64,000 nucleotides of DNA from Planomicrobium sp. CPCC 101079 (GCF_007859275.1 NZ_VOHC01000004.1:1-64000); one strand, 5' to 3'; positions 7,951 through 19,892 are shown, counted from the first letter of the stretch. Notes: a model not told the origin generated them from the sequence alone. Numbers and translations: made by a program.

Positions 7951-8955
7951 CTAATCGTATTTAATACGTGGATCGATCAAGCCGTACAGCATATCTACAA
8001 GTAGATTGATCATGACGAAAATAAACGCGACAATCAAAATTCCAGACTGGATTACCGGATAGTCACGGAATCCAATTGCCTCATAAATATAACGGCCGAT
8101 TCCTGGCCATCCAAAAATCGTCTCTGTCAAAATGGCGCCGCCTAGAAGCAAGCCCATCTGGAGGCCGATAATTGTTAAAACTGGGATGATGGCATTTTTT
8201 AGTGCATGTTTATAAACCACCCAGAACATTTTCAATCCTTTTGAACGTGCAGTCCGTACATAATCGGAACGCATAACTTCAAGCATGCTCGATCGGGTCA
8301 TACGTGCAATAATCGCCATCGGAATCGTCGCCAATGCCGTGCCAGGCAGAATTAGATGCTTGAGCACAATGGAAAATTGTGCAAAATCCCCTTGGATCAA
8401 CGTGTCAATCAAGTAAAAATGTGTAATGACCTCTACCGGATCACGGACATTTTCTCTTCCCGTCGTCGGAAGAACTCCTAGTTCGATTGAGAAAATCCAC
8501 TGATTCATCAAACCAAGCCAAAATATCGGCATGGAAACCCCAATCAATGCAATGATCATCGCTAAGTAGTCAAACCATGAATTTTGGAACCAAGCGGAAA
8601 TGATGCCAGCGTTAATGCCGATAATAACAGCGATAATAATGGCGAATACAGACAGTTCAATCGTCGCCGCTAAGTACGGCCATACTTCATCTGCGACAGG
8701 TGTCCTGGTGCGCAGCGATTCCCCTAAATCACCGGTCAACAGCCCTTTCAGGTATTCAAAATATTGGATATACCATGGGTTATCTAAACCGAGTGTCGTT
8801 CTTAATGCTTTAATCGCTTCTTCGGATGCTTGCTGGCCTAAAATGACTTGAGCAGGATCACCCGGTATCGCCCGTATGATCAAGAAGACGATAAATGTCA
8901 TCCCCAACAAAACAGGAATAAGTTGGAAAATCCGCCTTCCGATATAGTTAAGCAT
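7951..8955 (-). CDS. appB: Oligopeptide ABC transporter permease (AppB/OppB type)
   Basis: A 334-residue permease of the DppB/OppB family with six predicted membrane helices. The N-terminal TFIVFLIIRAIPGDPA segment is typical, and the EAA loop is the VRTARSKGLKMFWVVYKHAL region. ATG 8955 is preferred because GAGAGGTGG sits directly upstream; the in-frame GTG at 8964 lies within that site. It pairs with appC to form the membrane pore and follows appA after an internal terminator, so its expression is probably lower than that of the binding protein. Confidence 0.92.
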   Translation of the reverse strand: MLNYIGRRIFQLIPVLLGMTFIVFLIIRAIPGDPAQVILGQQASEEAIKALRTTLGLDNPWYIQYFEYLKGLLTGDLGESLRTRTPVADEVWPYLAATIELSVFAIIIAVIIGINAGIISAWFQNSWFDYLAMIIALIGVSMPIFWLGLMNQWIFSIELGVLPTTGRENVRDPVEVITHFYLIDTLIQGDFAQFSIVLKHLILPGTALATIPMAIIARMTRSSMLEVMRSDYVRTARSKGLKMFWVVYKHALKNAIIPVLTIIGLQMGLLLGGAILTETIFGWPGIGRYIYEAIGFRDYPVIQSGILIVAFIFVMINLLVDMLYGLIDPRIKYD

Positions 8956-8994
8956 TTTCTCCACCTCTCACTTTCTTACATTATGTAAAAACTA

Positions 8995-9030
8995 AGAAAA
9001 AAGAGGAGAAATCAATTTGACCTCTCCTCT
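8995..9030 (-). terminator. Internal terminator between appA and appB
   Basis: On the minus strand a perfect 8-bp stem AGAGGAGA/TCTCCTCT is followed by six T. It sits between the binding-protein gene and the permease genes of one operon, where partial termination would raise the ratio of binding protein to permease. Confidence 0.75.
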
Positions 9031-9038
9031 CAGAATGC

Positions 9039-10658
9039 TTACTGCAAATCAACAGTTGATAATTTGTCAGAACCTGTTGGATGCGCTTTAAAGTTCACTA
9101 CATTTTTACCGCCGGCAAGCAATGGCGTTGAGTGCGCAAGTGGAACCCATGGTGCATCTTCGTGGATGATTTCTTGTGCTTGCTTATACAATTCGTTGCG
9201 CGTGTCTTCATCTACTTCTGTTTGAGCTTGAATCAAGATATCGTGCAATTCTTGGTTTTCATAGTATGTGTAGTTGTTCGAACCGATATTGTCCTGGTCA
9301 AGCAGTACATAAAGGAAGTTATCAGCATCGCCGTTATCGCCTGTCCAGCCGAGCAAGAACGCATCCGCTTCTCCTGCCGCCGCCTTTTCAAGGTAAGTAG
9401 CCCACTCAAACGATACGATTTCAGCTTTGATGCCAACATCCGCCAAGTTTTTCTGGATTGCTTCCGCTACTTTTTGTCCATCTGGCATATACGGACGCGG
9501 AACCGGCATTGCATAAAGTTCCATTTCAAAACCATCTTCAAGTCCTGCTTCTTTCAATAGCGCTTTTGCTTTTTCAGGATCGTATTCATATCCTTCAATG
9601 TCATCATTGTAGCCGTTGATTACTGGCGGCATCGGGTTCTTAGCAACTTCCCCTCGCCCTTCGAAGAATGCATCAACAATGGCTTGCTTATCGATTGCAT
9701 GGTTCATCGCCTGGCGCACTTTCGGATCATCAAACGGTTCTCGTGTATTCGTTAACCCCAAGTAACCCACGTTCATGGAAGGACGTTCGAACAATTGAAG
9801 ATCGGCATTGCCTTCGATAGTTTCACCGTCTGATGGCGTGATGCCGTCAGCCAAATCGATTTCACCAGACAATAATGCATTCAGACGAGCTGAGTTGTCC
9901 GGGATTGAACGGAAGATGACACGATCCAATTTCGGTTCGCCTTCAACCCAATAATCCGCATTCTTTTCGATTGTCACTGTATCATTGCGCTTCCATTCGA
10001 CAAATTTGAATGGCCCTGTACCGACTGGGCTATCGCCGAATTTGTCTCCAGCTTCTTCAAAAGCAGTGGGTGATGCAATTCCGAAAGAACTCATCGCTAA
10101 GTTTTTCAAGAAAGGAGCTTGCGGGCGTTTTAATTTGAATTCAACTTCGTAATCGCCAGTTGCGGTAACGGATTCGATCACGTGTCCTTCTTCATCACCG
10201 AAGCCGCCAAACATTGAACCGTAATAAGGAAATTTATCAGCATCTCCTGCAGCCCAGCGTTCGAAGTTTTTAACAACCGCTTCTGCATTGAAATCCGTGC
10301 CATCATGGAATTTGACGCCTTCTTCTAAGACAAACGTATACGTCAAACCATCTTCAGCAGCTGTCCATTCTTTTGCTAATCCTGGATGAATTTCTGTATC
10401 TTGTTCACCAAAGTTCACCAAGGTATCAAAAATGTTTTTTGTAACTTTGTAAGATTCTCCGTCTGTTACGACAATCGGATCAAGTGACACAGAGTCGCCG
10501 CCGCGTCCAAAGATCAGCGTTTTTTCCTCTGCTGATTCCCCTTCAGCACCTCCGCTTTCAGCCCCTTCTGAACTGTTGCCTGAACTACAGCCGTAAAGCG
10601 CTGTCGAAATTAGCATCAGCATGAGCAATGCTAGTGACAAGAACTTTTTATTTCCCAA
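9039..10658 (-). CDS. appA: Oligopeptide-binding lipoprotein (AppA/OppA type)
   Basis: A 539-residue extracytoplasmic solute-binding protein of SBP family 5. The N-terminus has a basic start, a hydrophobic core and a lipobox-like ending ALYGC near residue 24, then a Ser/Gly/Glu-rich linker of about 20 residues, so it is a lipoprotein anchored outside the membrane. The mature protein begins with the FGRGGDSVSLDP segment typical of dipeptide/oligopeptide binders. Start is TTG at 10658, with GGAGGGG at good spacing; no ATG is available. It is the third gene of the transporter operon. The hairpin after it probably stabilises or enriches its message. Confidence 0.92.
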   Translation of the reverse strand: MGNKKFLSLALLMLMLISTALYGCSSGNSSEGAESGGAEGESAEEKTLIFGRGGDSVSLDPIVVTDGESYKVTKNIFDTLVNFGEQDTEIHPGLAKEWTAAEDGLTYTFVLEEGVKFHDGTDFNAEAVVKNFERWAAGDADKFPYYGSMFGGFGDEEGHVIESVTATGDYEVEFKLKRPQAPFLKNLAMSSFGIASPTAFEEAGDKFGDSPVGTGPFKFVEWKRNDTVTIEKNADYWVEGEPKLDRVIFRSIPDNSARLNALLSGEIDLADGITPSDGETIEGNADLQLFERPSMNVGYLGLTNTREPFDDPKVRQAMNHAIDKQAIVDAFFEGRGEVAKNPMPPVINGYNDDIEGYEYDPEKAKALLKEAGLEDGFEMELYAMPVPRPYMPDGQKVAEAIQKNLADVGIKAEIVSFEWATYLEKAAAGEADAFLLGWTGDNGDADNFLYVLLDQDNIGSNNYTYYENQELHDILIQAQTEVDEDTRNELYKQAQEIIHEDAPWVPLAHSTPLLAGGKNVVNFKAHPTGSDKLSTVDLQ

Positions 10659-10689
10659 ATTGACCCCTCCATTTGTGTTTTTTTTATTA

Positions 10690-11673
10690 TCATTGCGGCC
10701 TGGACTCTTTGTAAAGATGGCAGGCTACAGAATGACCTTTTTCAACTTCCGCGAAAATTGGTACCGTTGTTTCACAAATGTCCATTTTATAAGGGCAGCG
10801 CGTATGGAACCTGCAGCCGCTTGGAGGATTTGCGGGGCTTGGAATATCCCCTTTGATCACGACTTGCTCCCGTTCAAAATCCGGGTCCGGCACAGGAACA
10901 GCAGCCAGCAGCGCCTGTGTGTAAGGATGCAGCGGCTTTTCGTAAAGATCTTCGCTATTGGCGAGCTCCGCCATTTGGCCAAGATACATGACTCCCACAC
11001 GGTCGCTGATATGGCGGACCACGCCGAGATCGTGAGCAATGAATATATAAGTTAGCTTCAACTCTTTCTGAAGATCCTGCATCAAGTTTAATACTTGAGC
11101 CTGAATCGAAACGTCGAGAGCTGAAACAGGCTCATCCGCAATAATTAGTTTTGGGTTCGTCATTAATGCCCGCGCAATGCCGATGCGCTGGCGCTGCCCG
11201 CCACTGAACTGATGAGGATAGCGTTTGGCATGATAGCTGCTGAGGCCAACGATTTCCAAAAAATCATGGACTTTCTTTTTCCGTTCTTTCGGATCGCCTA
11301 TATTGTGGACATTCAACGGCTCCATCAAAATCTTCTCAATTGTATGCCGTGGATTCAATGAAGCATAAGGATCCTGGAAAACCATTTGGATATCCCGGCG
11401 CGCTTTTCTCATTTCCTGATTGGAAAGCTTGGTAAGTTCCTGGCCGTCAAAAAACACTTTGCCTTCTGTCGGGTCCAATAAGCGCATGAGCATACGTCCG
11501 GTCGTTGACTTTCCGCAACCGGATTCTCCCACTATCCCTAATGTCTCACCTTCAGCAACAGTAAACGATACATCGTCAACAGCTTTTACATAGTTTTTTA
11601 CTTGCCCGAGAATTCCGGACTTTATAGGGAAATACTTTTTAAGCCCTTCAACTTTTAATAGCGGTTCTGTCAT
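10690..11673 (-). CDS. appF: Peptide ABC transporter ATP-binding protein (AppF/OppF type)
   Basis: A 327-residue ATPase of the OppF family. Walker [10 protein letters not shown], the LSGGQ-type signature FSGGQRQR, Walker B LIIADEP and the C-terminal oligopeptide-ABC extension with cysteines at [14 protein letters not shown] are present; that extension can bind a metal or Fe-S centre in related proteins. The reading frame stays open far upstream, but the extension overlaps appD and does not resemble the family; ATG 11673 has AAAGGAGG upstream. It overlaps the end of appD by 26 bases. It forms the ATPase heterodimer with AppD. Confidence 0.94.
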   Translation of the reverse strand: MTEPLLKVEGLKKYFPIKSGILGQVKNYVKAVDDVSFTVAEGETLGIVGESGCGKSTTGRMLMRLLDPTEGKVFFDGQELTKLSNQEMRKARRDIQMVFQDPYASLNPRHTIEKILMEPLNVHNIGDPKERKKKVHDFLEIVGLSSYHAKRYPHQFSGGQRQRIGIARALMTNPKLIIADEPVSALDVSIQAQVLNLMQDLQKELKLTYIFIAHDLGVVRHISDRVGVMYLGQMAELANSEDLYEKPLHPYTQALLAAVPVPDPDFEREQVVIKGDIPSPANPPSGCRFHTRCPYKMDICETTVPIFAEVEKGHSVACHLYKESRPQ

Positions 11674-12667
11674 GCGCCGTTGCCTCCTTTGGATCAAATA
11701 GGAAACAGCGAGTTTTGTGGTTGTCCGCTGTTTGGTACAAGTCTGGATTTTCGGTAATGCAGCGGTCAAAGGCGAACTCGCAGCGCGGTGCAAATTTGCA
11801 TCCCGTATGAATCGTCCCAGGTTTTGGCACATTTCCCGGAATCGAATAAAGGCGGTCTTTCTTAAACCGCATATCCGGAACAGACTGAAGCAGCCCGCGT
11901 GTATAAGGATGCTGCGGGTCTTTGAAAATCGTTTCGACAGGACCTTCTTCAACGACTTTTCCTGCGTACATGACAATGACCCGTTCACAGGTTTCTGCCA
12001 CAACGCCTAAATCGTGGGTAATCAACAAGACTGCCGTATTCAATTTTTCATTCAAGTTTTTGATTAACGTCAAGATTTGGGCCTGGATGGTAACATCAAG
12101 CGCAGTAGTCGGTTCGTCCGCAATAAGCACTTTCGGATCGCAAAGCAGCGCCATTGCAATCATAACCCGCTGCCGCATCCCGCCTGAGAGCTGGTGTGGA
12201 TATTCTTTCATTAAGTCTTCGGCGCGCGGCAATCCAACCAACCGCATCATTTCAACCGCACGGTCATTGACTTGCTTCTTTGACCAATCACGCTTGTGGA
12301 TTTTAATTGCTTCTCTCAATTGGTCGCCGATTGTAAAAAGGGGATTTAAAGAAGTCATCGGTTCCTGGAAAATCATCGCAATATCATTGCCCCGGATTTC
12401 GCGCATCTTCTTCTCTGGCAATCGGGTTAAATCCTTATCCTGAAATAAAATTTCCCCACCAGTTATTTTCCCTGGAGGGCTCGGTACAAGGCCCATAATC
12501 GACAAGGATGTAACACTTTTTCCACAGCCGGATTCTCCTACGATGCCCAGAACTTCCCCTTCTCGTATGTGAAAATTGACATTATCTACTGCCGGGATTT
12601 CTCCGTCATCTGTGAAAAAGGTCGTTTTTAACCCTTTCACATCCAAAATCGTTTTGCGTTCCCCCAC
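11648..12667 (-). CDS. appD: Peptide ABC transporter ATP-binding protein (AppD/OppD type)
   Basis: A 339-residue ATPase of the OppD family and the first gene of the operon. Walker [10 protein letters not shown], signature LSGGMRQR and Walker B VLIADEP are visible, with the C-terminal cysteine motif CKFAPRCEFAFDRC. The start is GTG 12667, seven bases after AAGGGG; no in-frame ATG fits. A good promoter lies about 55 bases upstream. It pairs with AppF to power peptide uptake. Confidence 0.94.
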   Translation of the reverse strand: MGERKTILDVKGLKTTFFTDDGEIPAVDNVNFHIREGEVLGIVGESGCGKSVTSLSIMGLVPSPPGKITGGEILFQDKDLTRLPEKKMREIRGNDIAMIFQEPMTSLNPLFTIGDQLREAIKIHKRDWSKKQVNDRAVEMMRLVGLPRAEDLMKEYPHQLSGGMRQRVMIAMALLCDPKVLIADEPTTALDVTIQAQILTLIKNLNEKLNTAVLLITHDLGVVAETCERVIVMYAGKVVEEGPVETIFKDPQHPYTRGLLQSVPDMRFKKDRLYSIPGNVPKPGTIHTGCKFAPRCEFAFDRCITENPDLYQTADNHKTRCFLFDPKEATAHDRTAIKS

Positions 12668-12719
12668 ATCGTCACCCCTTTTTACTTCAAACAGTTTACG
12701 GAAAATTAATTTTATTTTA

Positions 12720-12747
12720 ATTATACGGAATATTAGGTTGATTGCAA
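12720..12747 (-). promoter_or_regulatory. Promoter of the peptide transporter operon
   Basis: On the minus strand TTGCAA (12747-12742) and a perfect TATAAT (12725-12720) are 16 bases apart, upstream of appD. The region is AT-rich; no clear CodY box could be confirmed by eye. Confidence 0.65.
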
Positions 12748-12795
12748 TAGTATTTTAAAACTATCAACTTTTAAACTCATTCTATGTATACAAAA

Positions 12796-12820
12796 AAGCC
12801 CCCAAAAAAACTGGGGGCTT
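12796..12820 (-). terminator. Terminator of ygaD
   Basis: AAGCCCCC/GGGGGCTT stem with an A-rich (minus: T-rich) loop, followed by T-run on the minus strand, nine bases after the ygaD stop. Confidence 0.9.
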
Positions 12821-12828
12821 AAACACTA

Positions 12829-14574
12829 TCAAACAAAATGTTGAACTTGAAATAAATCATGGTAAATGCCTTGCCGCTTCATCAATTCATCGTGGCTTCC
12901 TTTTTCAACCAGCTTTCCATGATTGATTACGAGAATTTGATCGGCGTGGGTAATGGTCGACAAACGATGCGCAACAATCAATGTTGTGCGGTCATGCGCC
13001 AACTTCTCAAGCGAATCCTGAATCAACGATTCGCTTTCCAAATCCAGCGCGGATGTCGCTTCATCCAAAATCAAAATCGGCGGATTTTTCAGGAAAACCC
13101 GGGCAATCGCCACACGCTGTTTTTGGCCGCCTGAGAGCTTGACGCCCCGCTCGCCAACTTTAGTGTCGTAACCTTGCGGCAGCAATTCGATAAACTCATG
13201 AGCGTTTGCCGCTTTTGCCGCAGCGACCACTTCTTCATCTGTGGCCTCTGGCCGGCCCATTAAAATATTGGACTTAACCGAATCACTGAATAAGATAGAG
13301 TCTTGGAGCACCAGGCCGATTTGGTCCCGCAGCGAATGGGTGGTAACATCTTTCAAATTGTGGCCGTCCATCAAGATGCTGCCATCCGTCACATCGTAGA
13401 AGCGCGGAATTAAAGAGACAATGGTGGATTTTCCGCCACCGCTCATTCCAACAAAGGCAACGGTCTCTCCTGGCTGCACCGTAAAATTCAAATCAGACAG
13501 CACCGCTTCTGTGCTATCGCTGTAATGGAAAGAGACATCGCGGAATTCCAGTTTTCCCTCCACGTTTTTTAAATCGCGGGCATCCTCTTTATCCTTCACA
13601 TCATAATCTTCGTCCATCAATTCAAAGACACGGTCCATTGAAGCAAAAGACTGGGTCAACGTCGTGGATGAATTGACCAATCGGCGCAGCGGATTGTACA
13701 AGCGTTCGATATAAGCGATAAAAGCAACCATTGTTCCGACCGACAGATCGCCTTGAATCACTTGATAGCCGGCATAGCCAATTACCAAAAGCGGCGCGAC
13801 ATCCGTAATGGTGTTGACCACCGCGAATGCTTTGGCGTTCCATTTTGTATGATCCACCGCTTTTTCAAGAAACTGGTCATTGGTTGAGTCAAAAATTTTC
13901 TGCTCATGCTTTTCTAATACAAAACTTTTGATGATGCTGATTCCTTGGACTCGTTCATGCAAATAACTCTGGACGTTCGCCAATGCTTGAGAACGCTCTT
14001 TCGTTAAGTCACGGAGACGGCCGAAGAAATACTTGACGCTGAAAGCGTAGAACGGAAACGCAATGAGTGTTACCAGTGTAAGCGGCACATCCATTGTCAG
14101 CATGATGCCGATTGCGATCAAGATTGTTGCCAAGTCCAGCCATAAATTCATCAAGCCGATCATGACAAAGTTTTTTGTTTGCTCTACATCATTGATCACT
14201 CGGGAAATCACTTCCCCAGCTCTCGTATTGGCATAAAACCGCAAGCTTAAACGCTGAAGATGGCCATATAATTCTTGGCGGATATCATACAGGATTTTAT
14301 TGCTGACAAGTTGGGCATAGTATTGGCGGTAATATTCGATGGGGGGACGGAAGATAAAAAACAGAATCGCTGTACCGCCGAGCCATATGTAAAGCTGTCT
14401 TAGCTTTTCATCGTTCGATAAAGCCTCTGCCCCAATAATATCGTCAATTACGATTTTAATAAGCAAAGGAATAAAAAGCGGGATAGCGAACTTCAAAATT
14501 CCGATCAATATAGTTAAGAGAATTTGCCAGTTGTACGGTTTGACAAACTTCATATAGCGTTTCATGCTGTTCAA
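12829..14574 (-). CDS. ygaD: ABC exporter, fused permease and ATPase (YgaD-like)
   Basis: A 581-residue half-transporter of the MsbA/LmrA multidrug-lipid exporter class. Six membrane helices fill roughly residues 20-310, followed by the nucleotide-binding domain with Walker [10 protein letters not shown], signature KLSGGQKQR, Walker [13 protein letters not shown] and a switch histidine in VAHRLST. It should act as a homodimer. The substrate is unknown; drug or lipid export is a family-level statement. I chose TTG 14574 because GGAGTG lies at good spacing; GTG 14583 overlaps that site and ATG 14565 is further away. It stands as a single gene between two terminators, in the same neighbourhood as B. 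subtilis ygaD. Confidence 0.9.
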   Translation of the reverse strand: MNSMKRYMKFVKPYNWQILLTILIGILKFAIPLFIPLLIKIVIDDIIGAEALSNDEKLRQLYIWLGGTAILFFIFRPPIEYYRQYYAQLVSNKILYDIRQELYGHLQRLSLRFYANTRAGEVISRVINDVEQTKNFVMIGLMNLWLDLATILIAIGIMLTMDVPLTLVTLIAFPFYAFSVKYFFGRLRDLTKERSQALANVQSYLHERVQGISIIKSFVLEKHEQKIFDSTNDQFLEKAVDHTKWNAKAFAVVNTITDVAPLLVIGYAGYQVIQGDLSVGTMVAFIAYIERLYNPLRRLVNSSTTLTQSFASMDRVFELMDEDYDVKDKEDARDLKNVEGKLEFRDVSFHYSDSTEAVLSDLNFTVQPGETVAFVGMSGGGKSTIVSLIPRFYDVTDGSILMDGHNLKDVTTHSLRDQIGLVLQDSILFSDSVKSNILMGRPEATDEEVVAAAKAANAHEFIELLPQGYDTKVGERGVKLSGGQKQRVAIARVFLKNPPILILDEATSALDLESESLIQDSLEKLAHDRTTLIVAHRLSTITHADQILVINHGKLVEKGSHDELMKRQGIYHDLFQVQHFV

Positions 14575-14601
14575 AGCTTTCACTCCAATCTTTTCAAAAT
14601 G

Positions 14602-14625
14602 AAAAACCTGTTGCCAAGCAACAGG
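14602..14625 (-). terminator. Terminator of ygaC
   Basis: CCTGTTGC/GCAACAGG stem with a three-base loop, followed on the minus strand by five T, directly after the ygaC stop. Confidence 0.9.
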
Positions 14626-14633
14626 CTTTCATT

Positions 14634-15179
14634 TTACTCACGAATCTTGTATTGCCTATGAAATTCATAGCGATTCGTCCATACTTCGATGAAGTCCGGG
14701 GCAAAAGGGCCTCGCCGCTGTTTAATCCAACCGATCAACTTTTCCACATTGCGGTGAAGGATTTGATCGATCACTTCAGGGTATCCCATTTGCCGTTTGT
14801 GTTCTTCATATTCGTCTTCGTCCAACAGCGTGTATGACATATCCGGAAACACTTTCACATCTAGATCATAATCGATGTACTTTAACGATCCATTATTATA
14901 GACAAATGGAGAACTTACATTGCAATAATAATAGACCCCATCTTCACGCAGCATGCATATGATATTGAACCAATGTTCCGCGTGGAAATAGCAAATGGAT
15001 GGTTCGCGGGTCAACCACGTTCTGCCATCGGATTCTGTTACCATCGTCCGCTCATTTGCACCAATTACAATGTTGTTTGTTCCTTTAAGTACAGTTGTTT
15101 CCTGCCAGACACGGTGGATTCGGCCGTTGTGTTTGTAGCTGTGGATTTGTATCGTTTCTCCCTCTGCAGGAATCGCCAT
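14634..15179 (-). CDS. ygaC: Nucleoside tri-/diphosphate phosphatase (DUF402, YgaC/Ntdp)
   Basis: A 181-residue DUF402 protein close to the Bacillus/Staphylococcus Ntdp family, which hydrolyses nucleoside tri- and diphosphates with divalent metals. Conserved stretches include IHSYKHNG at the N-terminus, [13 protein letters not shown], and the acidic metal-binding run [13 protein letters not shown] followed by [11 protein letters not shown] 15179 fits an AAGGTGG site; an in-frame ATG at 15191 is closer to that site than usual. It forms a single-gene unit between the fabL stop and its own terminator. The physiological role of the family is not settled. Confidence 0.9.
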   Translation of the reverse strand: MAIPAEGETIQIHSYKHNGRIHRVWQETTVLKGTNNIVIGANERTMVTESDGRTWLTREPSICYFHAEHWFNIICMLREDGVYYYCNVSSPFVYNNGSLKYIDYDLDVKVFPDMSYTLLDEDEYEEHKRQMGYPEVIDQILHRNVEKLIGWIKQRRGPFAPDFIEVWTNRYEFHRQYKIRE

Positions 15180-15282
15180 GTACCATCCCACCTTCTTGTC
15201 TAAGCCCTATATTTGCTGTTATTTCAACATTATATCAATCAATTCTGAAAACATACAGTAATAAGGCGGCAGGACCAAAGGA

Positions 15283-17102
<1,820 letters not shown>

Positions 17103-17230
17103 TGCCTCCAGTTGGGGAGATTATTCCCCAAGAATTTCGGGTATTATAGCACCATCAGTGAATGTTATTATTTTAACAAAATATAACGATTACCGACAAA
17201 ATTTAACTTATAAAGAAAGGGGATGAAGCA

Positions 17231-18211
17231 ATGGATACAGGCACGCACGTTGTCATGGGCATTGCCCTCGGCGGCCTTGCCATGGCAGATCCGGCAGTAG
17301 CCGGCCATCCTATCACCATGACTGCGGTAATTGCAGGAACCATCATCGGCTCTCAAGCCCCTGATATCGATACTGTTCTAAAATTGCGGAATAACGCCGT
17401 TTATATCCGGCATCACCGCGGCATTACCCATTCCATACCGGCTGTCTTAATATGGCCGATATTGATAACTTTTGTTTTAGGGCTCATCTTTCAGGAAGCC
17501 AATATACTGCACTTGTGGCTATGGACTTTTTTGGCCGTGTTTCTCCATGTCTTTGTGGACATATTCAATTCATACGGCACCCAGGCACTCCGGCCTTTTT
17601 CGAACAAATGGGTTGCGCTTGGCGTAATTAATACATTTGACCCGATTATTTTCGGCGCCCATTTGATCGCTTTAATGTTCTGGGCTTTCGGAACAGATCC
17701 TGTTTGGACGATTTCAATTTTGTACATCATTCTGTTCTTTTATTACGTAGCCCGCTTTGCGGTACAGTCAGCAGTACGGCATGCAGTCCGCAACACCATT
17801 CCGGACGCCGAAGAAATTATTGTCGCTCCAACCATCCGCTTTTTTCAATGGCGTATCGCGGCAGACTCTAAGCGCCATCATTATGTAGGCCGGGCATATG
17901 GACGGTCAATCAATATTTACGACAAATTCCCGAAAACCCCGCTGCCGACTTCCAACTTGATGCAGGCAGCTTTAAAAGACAGAAACTTGGCTGCGTTTGT
18001 TTCCTTTTCTCCTCTTTACCGTTGGGAAATCAGTGAAATTGACGGCGTTTACGAAGTCCGTTTGATCGACTTGCGCTACCGCAGCAACGACTACTACCCA
18101 TTTGTTGCCGTTGCCCGCTTGAATCACGAATGCAAAGTTATCCAGTCCTACACCGGCTGGATCTTCAGCGAAGATAAATTAAGAGAAAAACTGGATTTTA
18201 GTATGAACTAA
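17231..18211 (+). CDS. yfhP: YfhP-like membrane-bound metal-dependent hydrolase (DUF457)
   Basis: A 326-residue protein of the DUF457 membrane hydrolase family. The N-terminal half has about four to five membrane helices with the metal-binding motif HHRGITHS near residue 58 and HVFVDIFNSYG near 112; an AxDxD-like segment SQAPDIDTV precedes them. The C-terminal 150 residues are soluble. The ATG follows AAAGGGG at good spacing. B. subtilis YfhP has been described as a negative regulator of its own locus, but its enzymatic substrate is unknown. It is a single-gene unit with a terminator. Confidence 0.88.
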   Translation: MDTGTHVVMGIALGGLAMADPAVAGHPITMTAVIAGTIIGSQAPDIDTVLKLRNNAVYIRHHRGITHSIPAVLIWPILITFVLGLIFQEANILHLWLWTFLAVFLHVFVDIFNSYGTQALRPFSNKWVALGVINTFDPIIFGAHLIALMFWAFGTDPVWTISILYIILFFYYVARFAVQSAVRHAVRNTIPDAEEIIVAPTIRFFQWRIAADSKRHHYVGRAYGRSINIYDKFPKTPLPTSNLMQAALKDRNLAAFVSFSPLYRWEISEIDGVYEVRLIDLRYRSNDYYPFVAVARLNHECKVIQSYTGWIFSEDKLREKLDFSMN

Positions 18212-18216
18212 TAAAA

Positions 18217-18260
18217 CTAAAAGCAAGCTTGGCTCAATTGGGATTGCTTTTAGATTTTTT
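18217..18260 (+). terminator. Terminator of yfhP
   Basis: CTAAAAGCAA/TTGCTTTTAG stem with an 17-base loop and a following ATTTTTT run, six bases after the yfhP stop. Confidence 0.8.
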
Positions 18261-18371
18261 AAATTTTCACCATGGCTGCTCTGCCTGATAAGTTCTATTA
18301 GCAGCCAAACATTTAGCTTTTAGAGGTTCTTTTTTGTAACATAGAGCAAAATGGATTACTCAATAAACGAC

Positions 18372-18400
18372 AAAACGCACACTACGATAGTGTGCGTTTT
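18372..18400. terminator. Terminator downstream of yfhJ
   Basis: A 13-bp stem AAAACGCACACTA with a three-base loop and T-run in both directions. It stops the recX-yfhH-yfhJ operon on the minus strand and can also stop readthrough from yfhP. Confidence 0.9.
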
Positions 18401-18405
18401 TTCAA

Positions 18406-18663
18406 TCACTCTTGTTCGTTCAGCAGATGTGCATATTTGGGGTTGCGGCCAACGAATTCGTGGATTTTATCGCCATAGCTCTCGATCCATTGGCGGACGA
18501 CTTTTTCTACCACAGCTGTGCCTTGGTAGTCATAGCCCGCTTTTGCATAGGAAGCCTCGAAATCTGAAACCAGCAATTCAATCCACACTCTGGCTTTTGC
18601 TTCGGATAAATTTTCGTTTTTATCGCGCAACTCCGCGACCAGCTCTTCAATCGTTTCTTTCAT
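18406..18663 (-). CDS. yfhJ: YfhJ-like WVELL-family small protein
   Basis: An 85-residue soluble, charged protein with the RVWIELLVSDFEA segment that names the WVELL family (YfhJ) of Bacillales. No catalytic motif or membrane segment is visible. It is the last gene of an operon with recX and yfhH, separated from yfhH by four bases. Function unknown. The operon link to RecX could hint at a DNA-metabolism role, but that is inference only. Confidence 0.88.
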   Translation of the reverse strand: MKETIEELVAELRDKNENLSEAKARVWIELLVSDFEASYAKAGYDYQGTAVVEKVVRQWIESYGDKIHEFVGRNPKYAHLLNEQE

Positions 18664-18667
18664 CCTT

Positions 18668-19000
18668 TTACATCCCTTCTTTTAATGGACGCAGCATGGA
18701 AATTGGCAAGGCTTCTAAATGCCTTTCGCCAGCGAGGCGGTATCCCCAAGCAAAACGCCCGTTGAAATAATCAATTTTAAAGTACATATTCGGATCGCCT
18801 TCAATCCGGTACACTTCGCCTTTTTTAAAATCATTCGGGTCCATTAAATAAGCAGCTGCCATAATGGCTTTCCGTTCCAGTACTGCAAACTCATTTACTA
18901 TGCCCAACTGTTCCGCTTTTCTCGCTTTTTCTTTCAAGCGCGCTATTTCAGCACGCAATTCTTGTTCGGTCATCTGGCTGTAACGCTTATGTTCAGTCAT
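18668..19000 (-). CDS. yfhH: YfhH-like protein (DUF1811)
   Basis: A 110-residue protein of the DUF1811 (YfhH) family. The N-terminal 45 residues look like a helical hairpin rich in Lys, Glu and Ala, and the rest forms a small beta domain with KGEVYRIEGDPNMYFKIDY, typical of the family. Its ATG follows AAGGAG and overlaps the end of recX by eight bases, so translation is coupled. No known function. Confidence 0.88.
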   Translation of the reverse strand: MTEHKRYSQMTEQELRAEIARLKEKARKAEQLGIVNEFAVLERKAIMAAAYLMDPNDFKKGEVYRIEGDPNMYFKIDYFNGRFAWGYRLAGERHLEALPISMLRPLKEGM

Positions 19001-19799
19001 TTTCTTGCTCCTTCATATCTAAGTATTCACTGATCACTTCACTGGGAAACCCTTTTTGGTATAAACCTTGTTTGACTTTCGATTTCAAGTCATACCCCGT
19101 TAATTTACTGCTATGCTTTCTCCATAACTTATCGCCTTGATCTTTCACGCTGTCGGTCCACTGCTCATCGTCTTTTTCCAAGTCCAGCCCTTCGACTGCT
19201 TGCTGAATCACTGAACGCGGATAGCCTTTTCTCATCAAGAAATCGTAGATTTTCTGCTTGATTTGGTTTGGCGTTTTCTTTTGTTCTTTCGCAGCAACTT
19301 TCTCTGCGAGGCCTCTCGCGATTTCCAATTGTTCTTCTTCTGAATAGGAATCCAAAACGTCTTTTTGCATTTGTTTGTCAATCCCTTTCTTCTGCATGTC
19401 TTGCTGAATCGCTCTTGGCCCCTTTTTCCCGGAATTCATCTGCGTCCGCATCAGCGCTTCTGAAAACGCCCGATCATCTAAAAACTTCAATTCATACAAT
19501 TTTTTCACTGCTTCATCTATGACGGCATCGCCGTACTCTTTTTCTTTCAGCTTTGTACGCACTTCGCCTTCGCTCCGCATACGGAACCCAAGATAATGCA
19601 AGGCAGCATTGAACGCTTTTCGAACTTGGTCTTCAAACACCATTTCTTCAATGGTCCACTGATCCAGTTCTTTCCCTTTTGTAAGCTGATACCTGACCAG
19701 TACCGCTTCATCTACACTAAAGGCAAACTTCTCCTCAAAGAAAATATTGTATCGTTCAGGATTATTTTTACCTTGGGAGATTTTTGTAATAATCGGCAT
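18993..19799 (-). CDS. recX: Recombination regulator RecX
   Basis: A 268-residue RecX protein, which binds RecA filaments and modulates recombination. Three-helix repeats can be followed: LGFRMRSEGEVRTKL, LDDRAFSEALMR, and RKGYPRSVIQQAVEGL near the C-terminus, with a further terminal repeat. The longer Gram-positive form (about 260-270 residues) is normal here. GAGAGGTG precedes the ATG. It leads the operon recX-yfhH-yfhJ and is divergent from yfhF. Confidence 0.93.
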   Translation of the reverse strand: MPIITKISQGKNNPERYNIFFEEKFAFSVDEAVLVRYQLTKGKELDQWTIEEMVFEDQVRKAFNAALHYLGFRMRSEGEVRTKLKEKEYGDAVIDEAVKKLYELKFLDDRAFSEALMRTQMNSGKKGPRAIQQDMQKKGIDKQMQKDVLDSYSEEEQLEIARGLAEKVAAKEQKKTPNQIKQKIYDFLMRKGYPRSVIQQAVEGLDLEKDDEQWTDSVKDQGDKLWRKHSSKLTGYDLKSKVKQGLYQKGFPSEVISEYLDMKEQEND

Positions 19800-19892
19800 T
19801 AACCGGCACCTCTCTTCTTGTTATATTATACACCTTGTGCGGGCTTAAATGCATGGATTCAGGGTAGAATATAGGAAATGGAGGCGATGGGA

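Noticed and set aside
11674..12003. N-terminal extension of appF by about 110 residues
   Set aside because: It overlaps appD in another frame, has no homology to ABC ATPases, and ATG 11673 has a strong ribosome-binding site.
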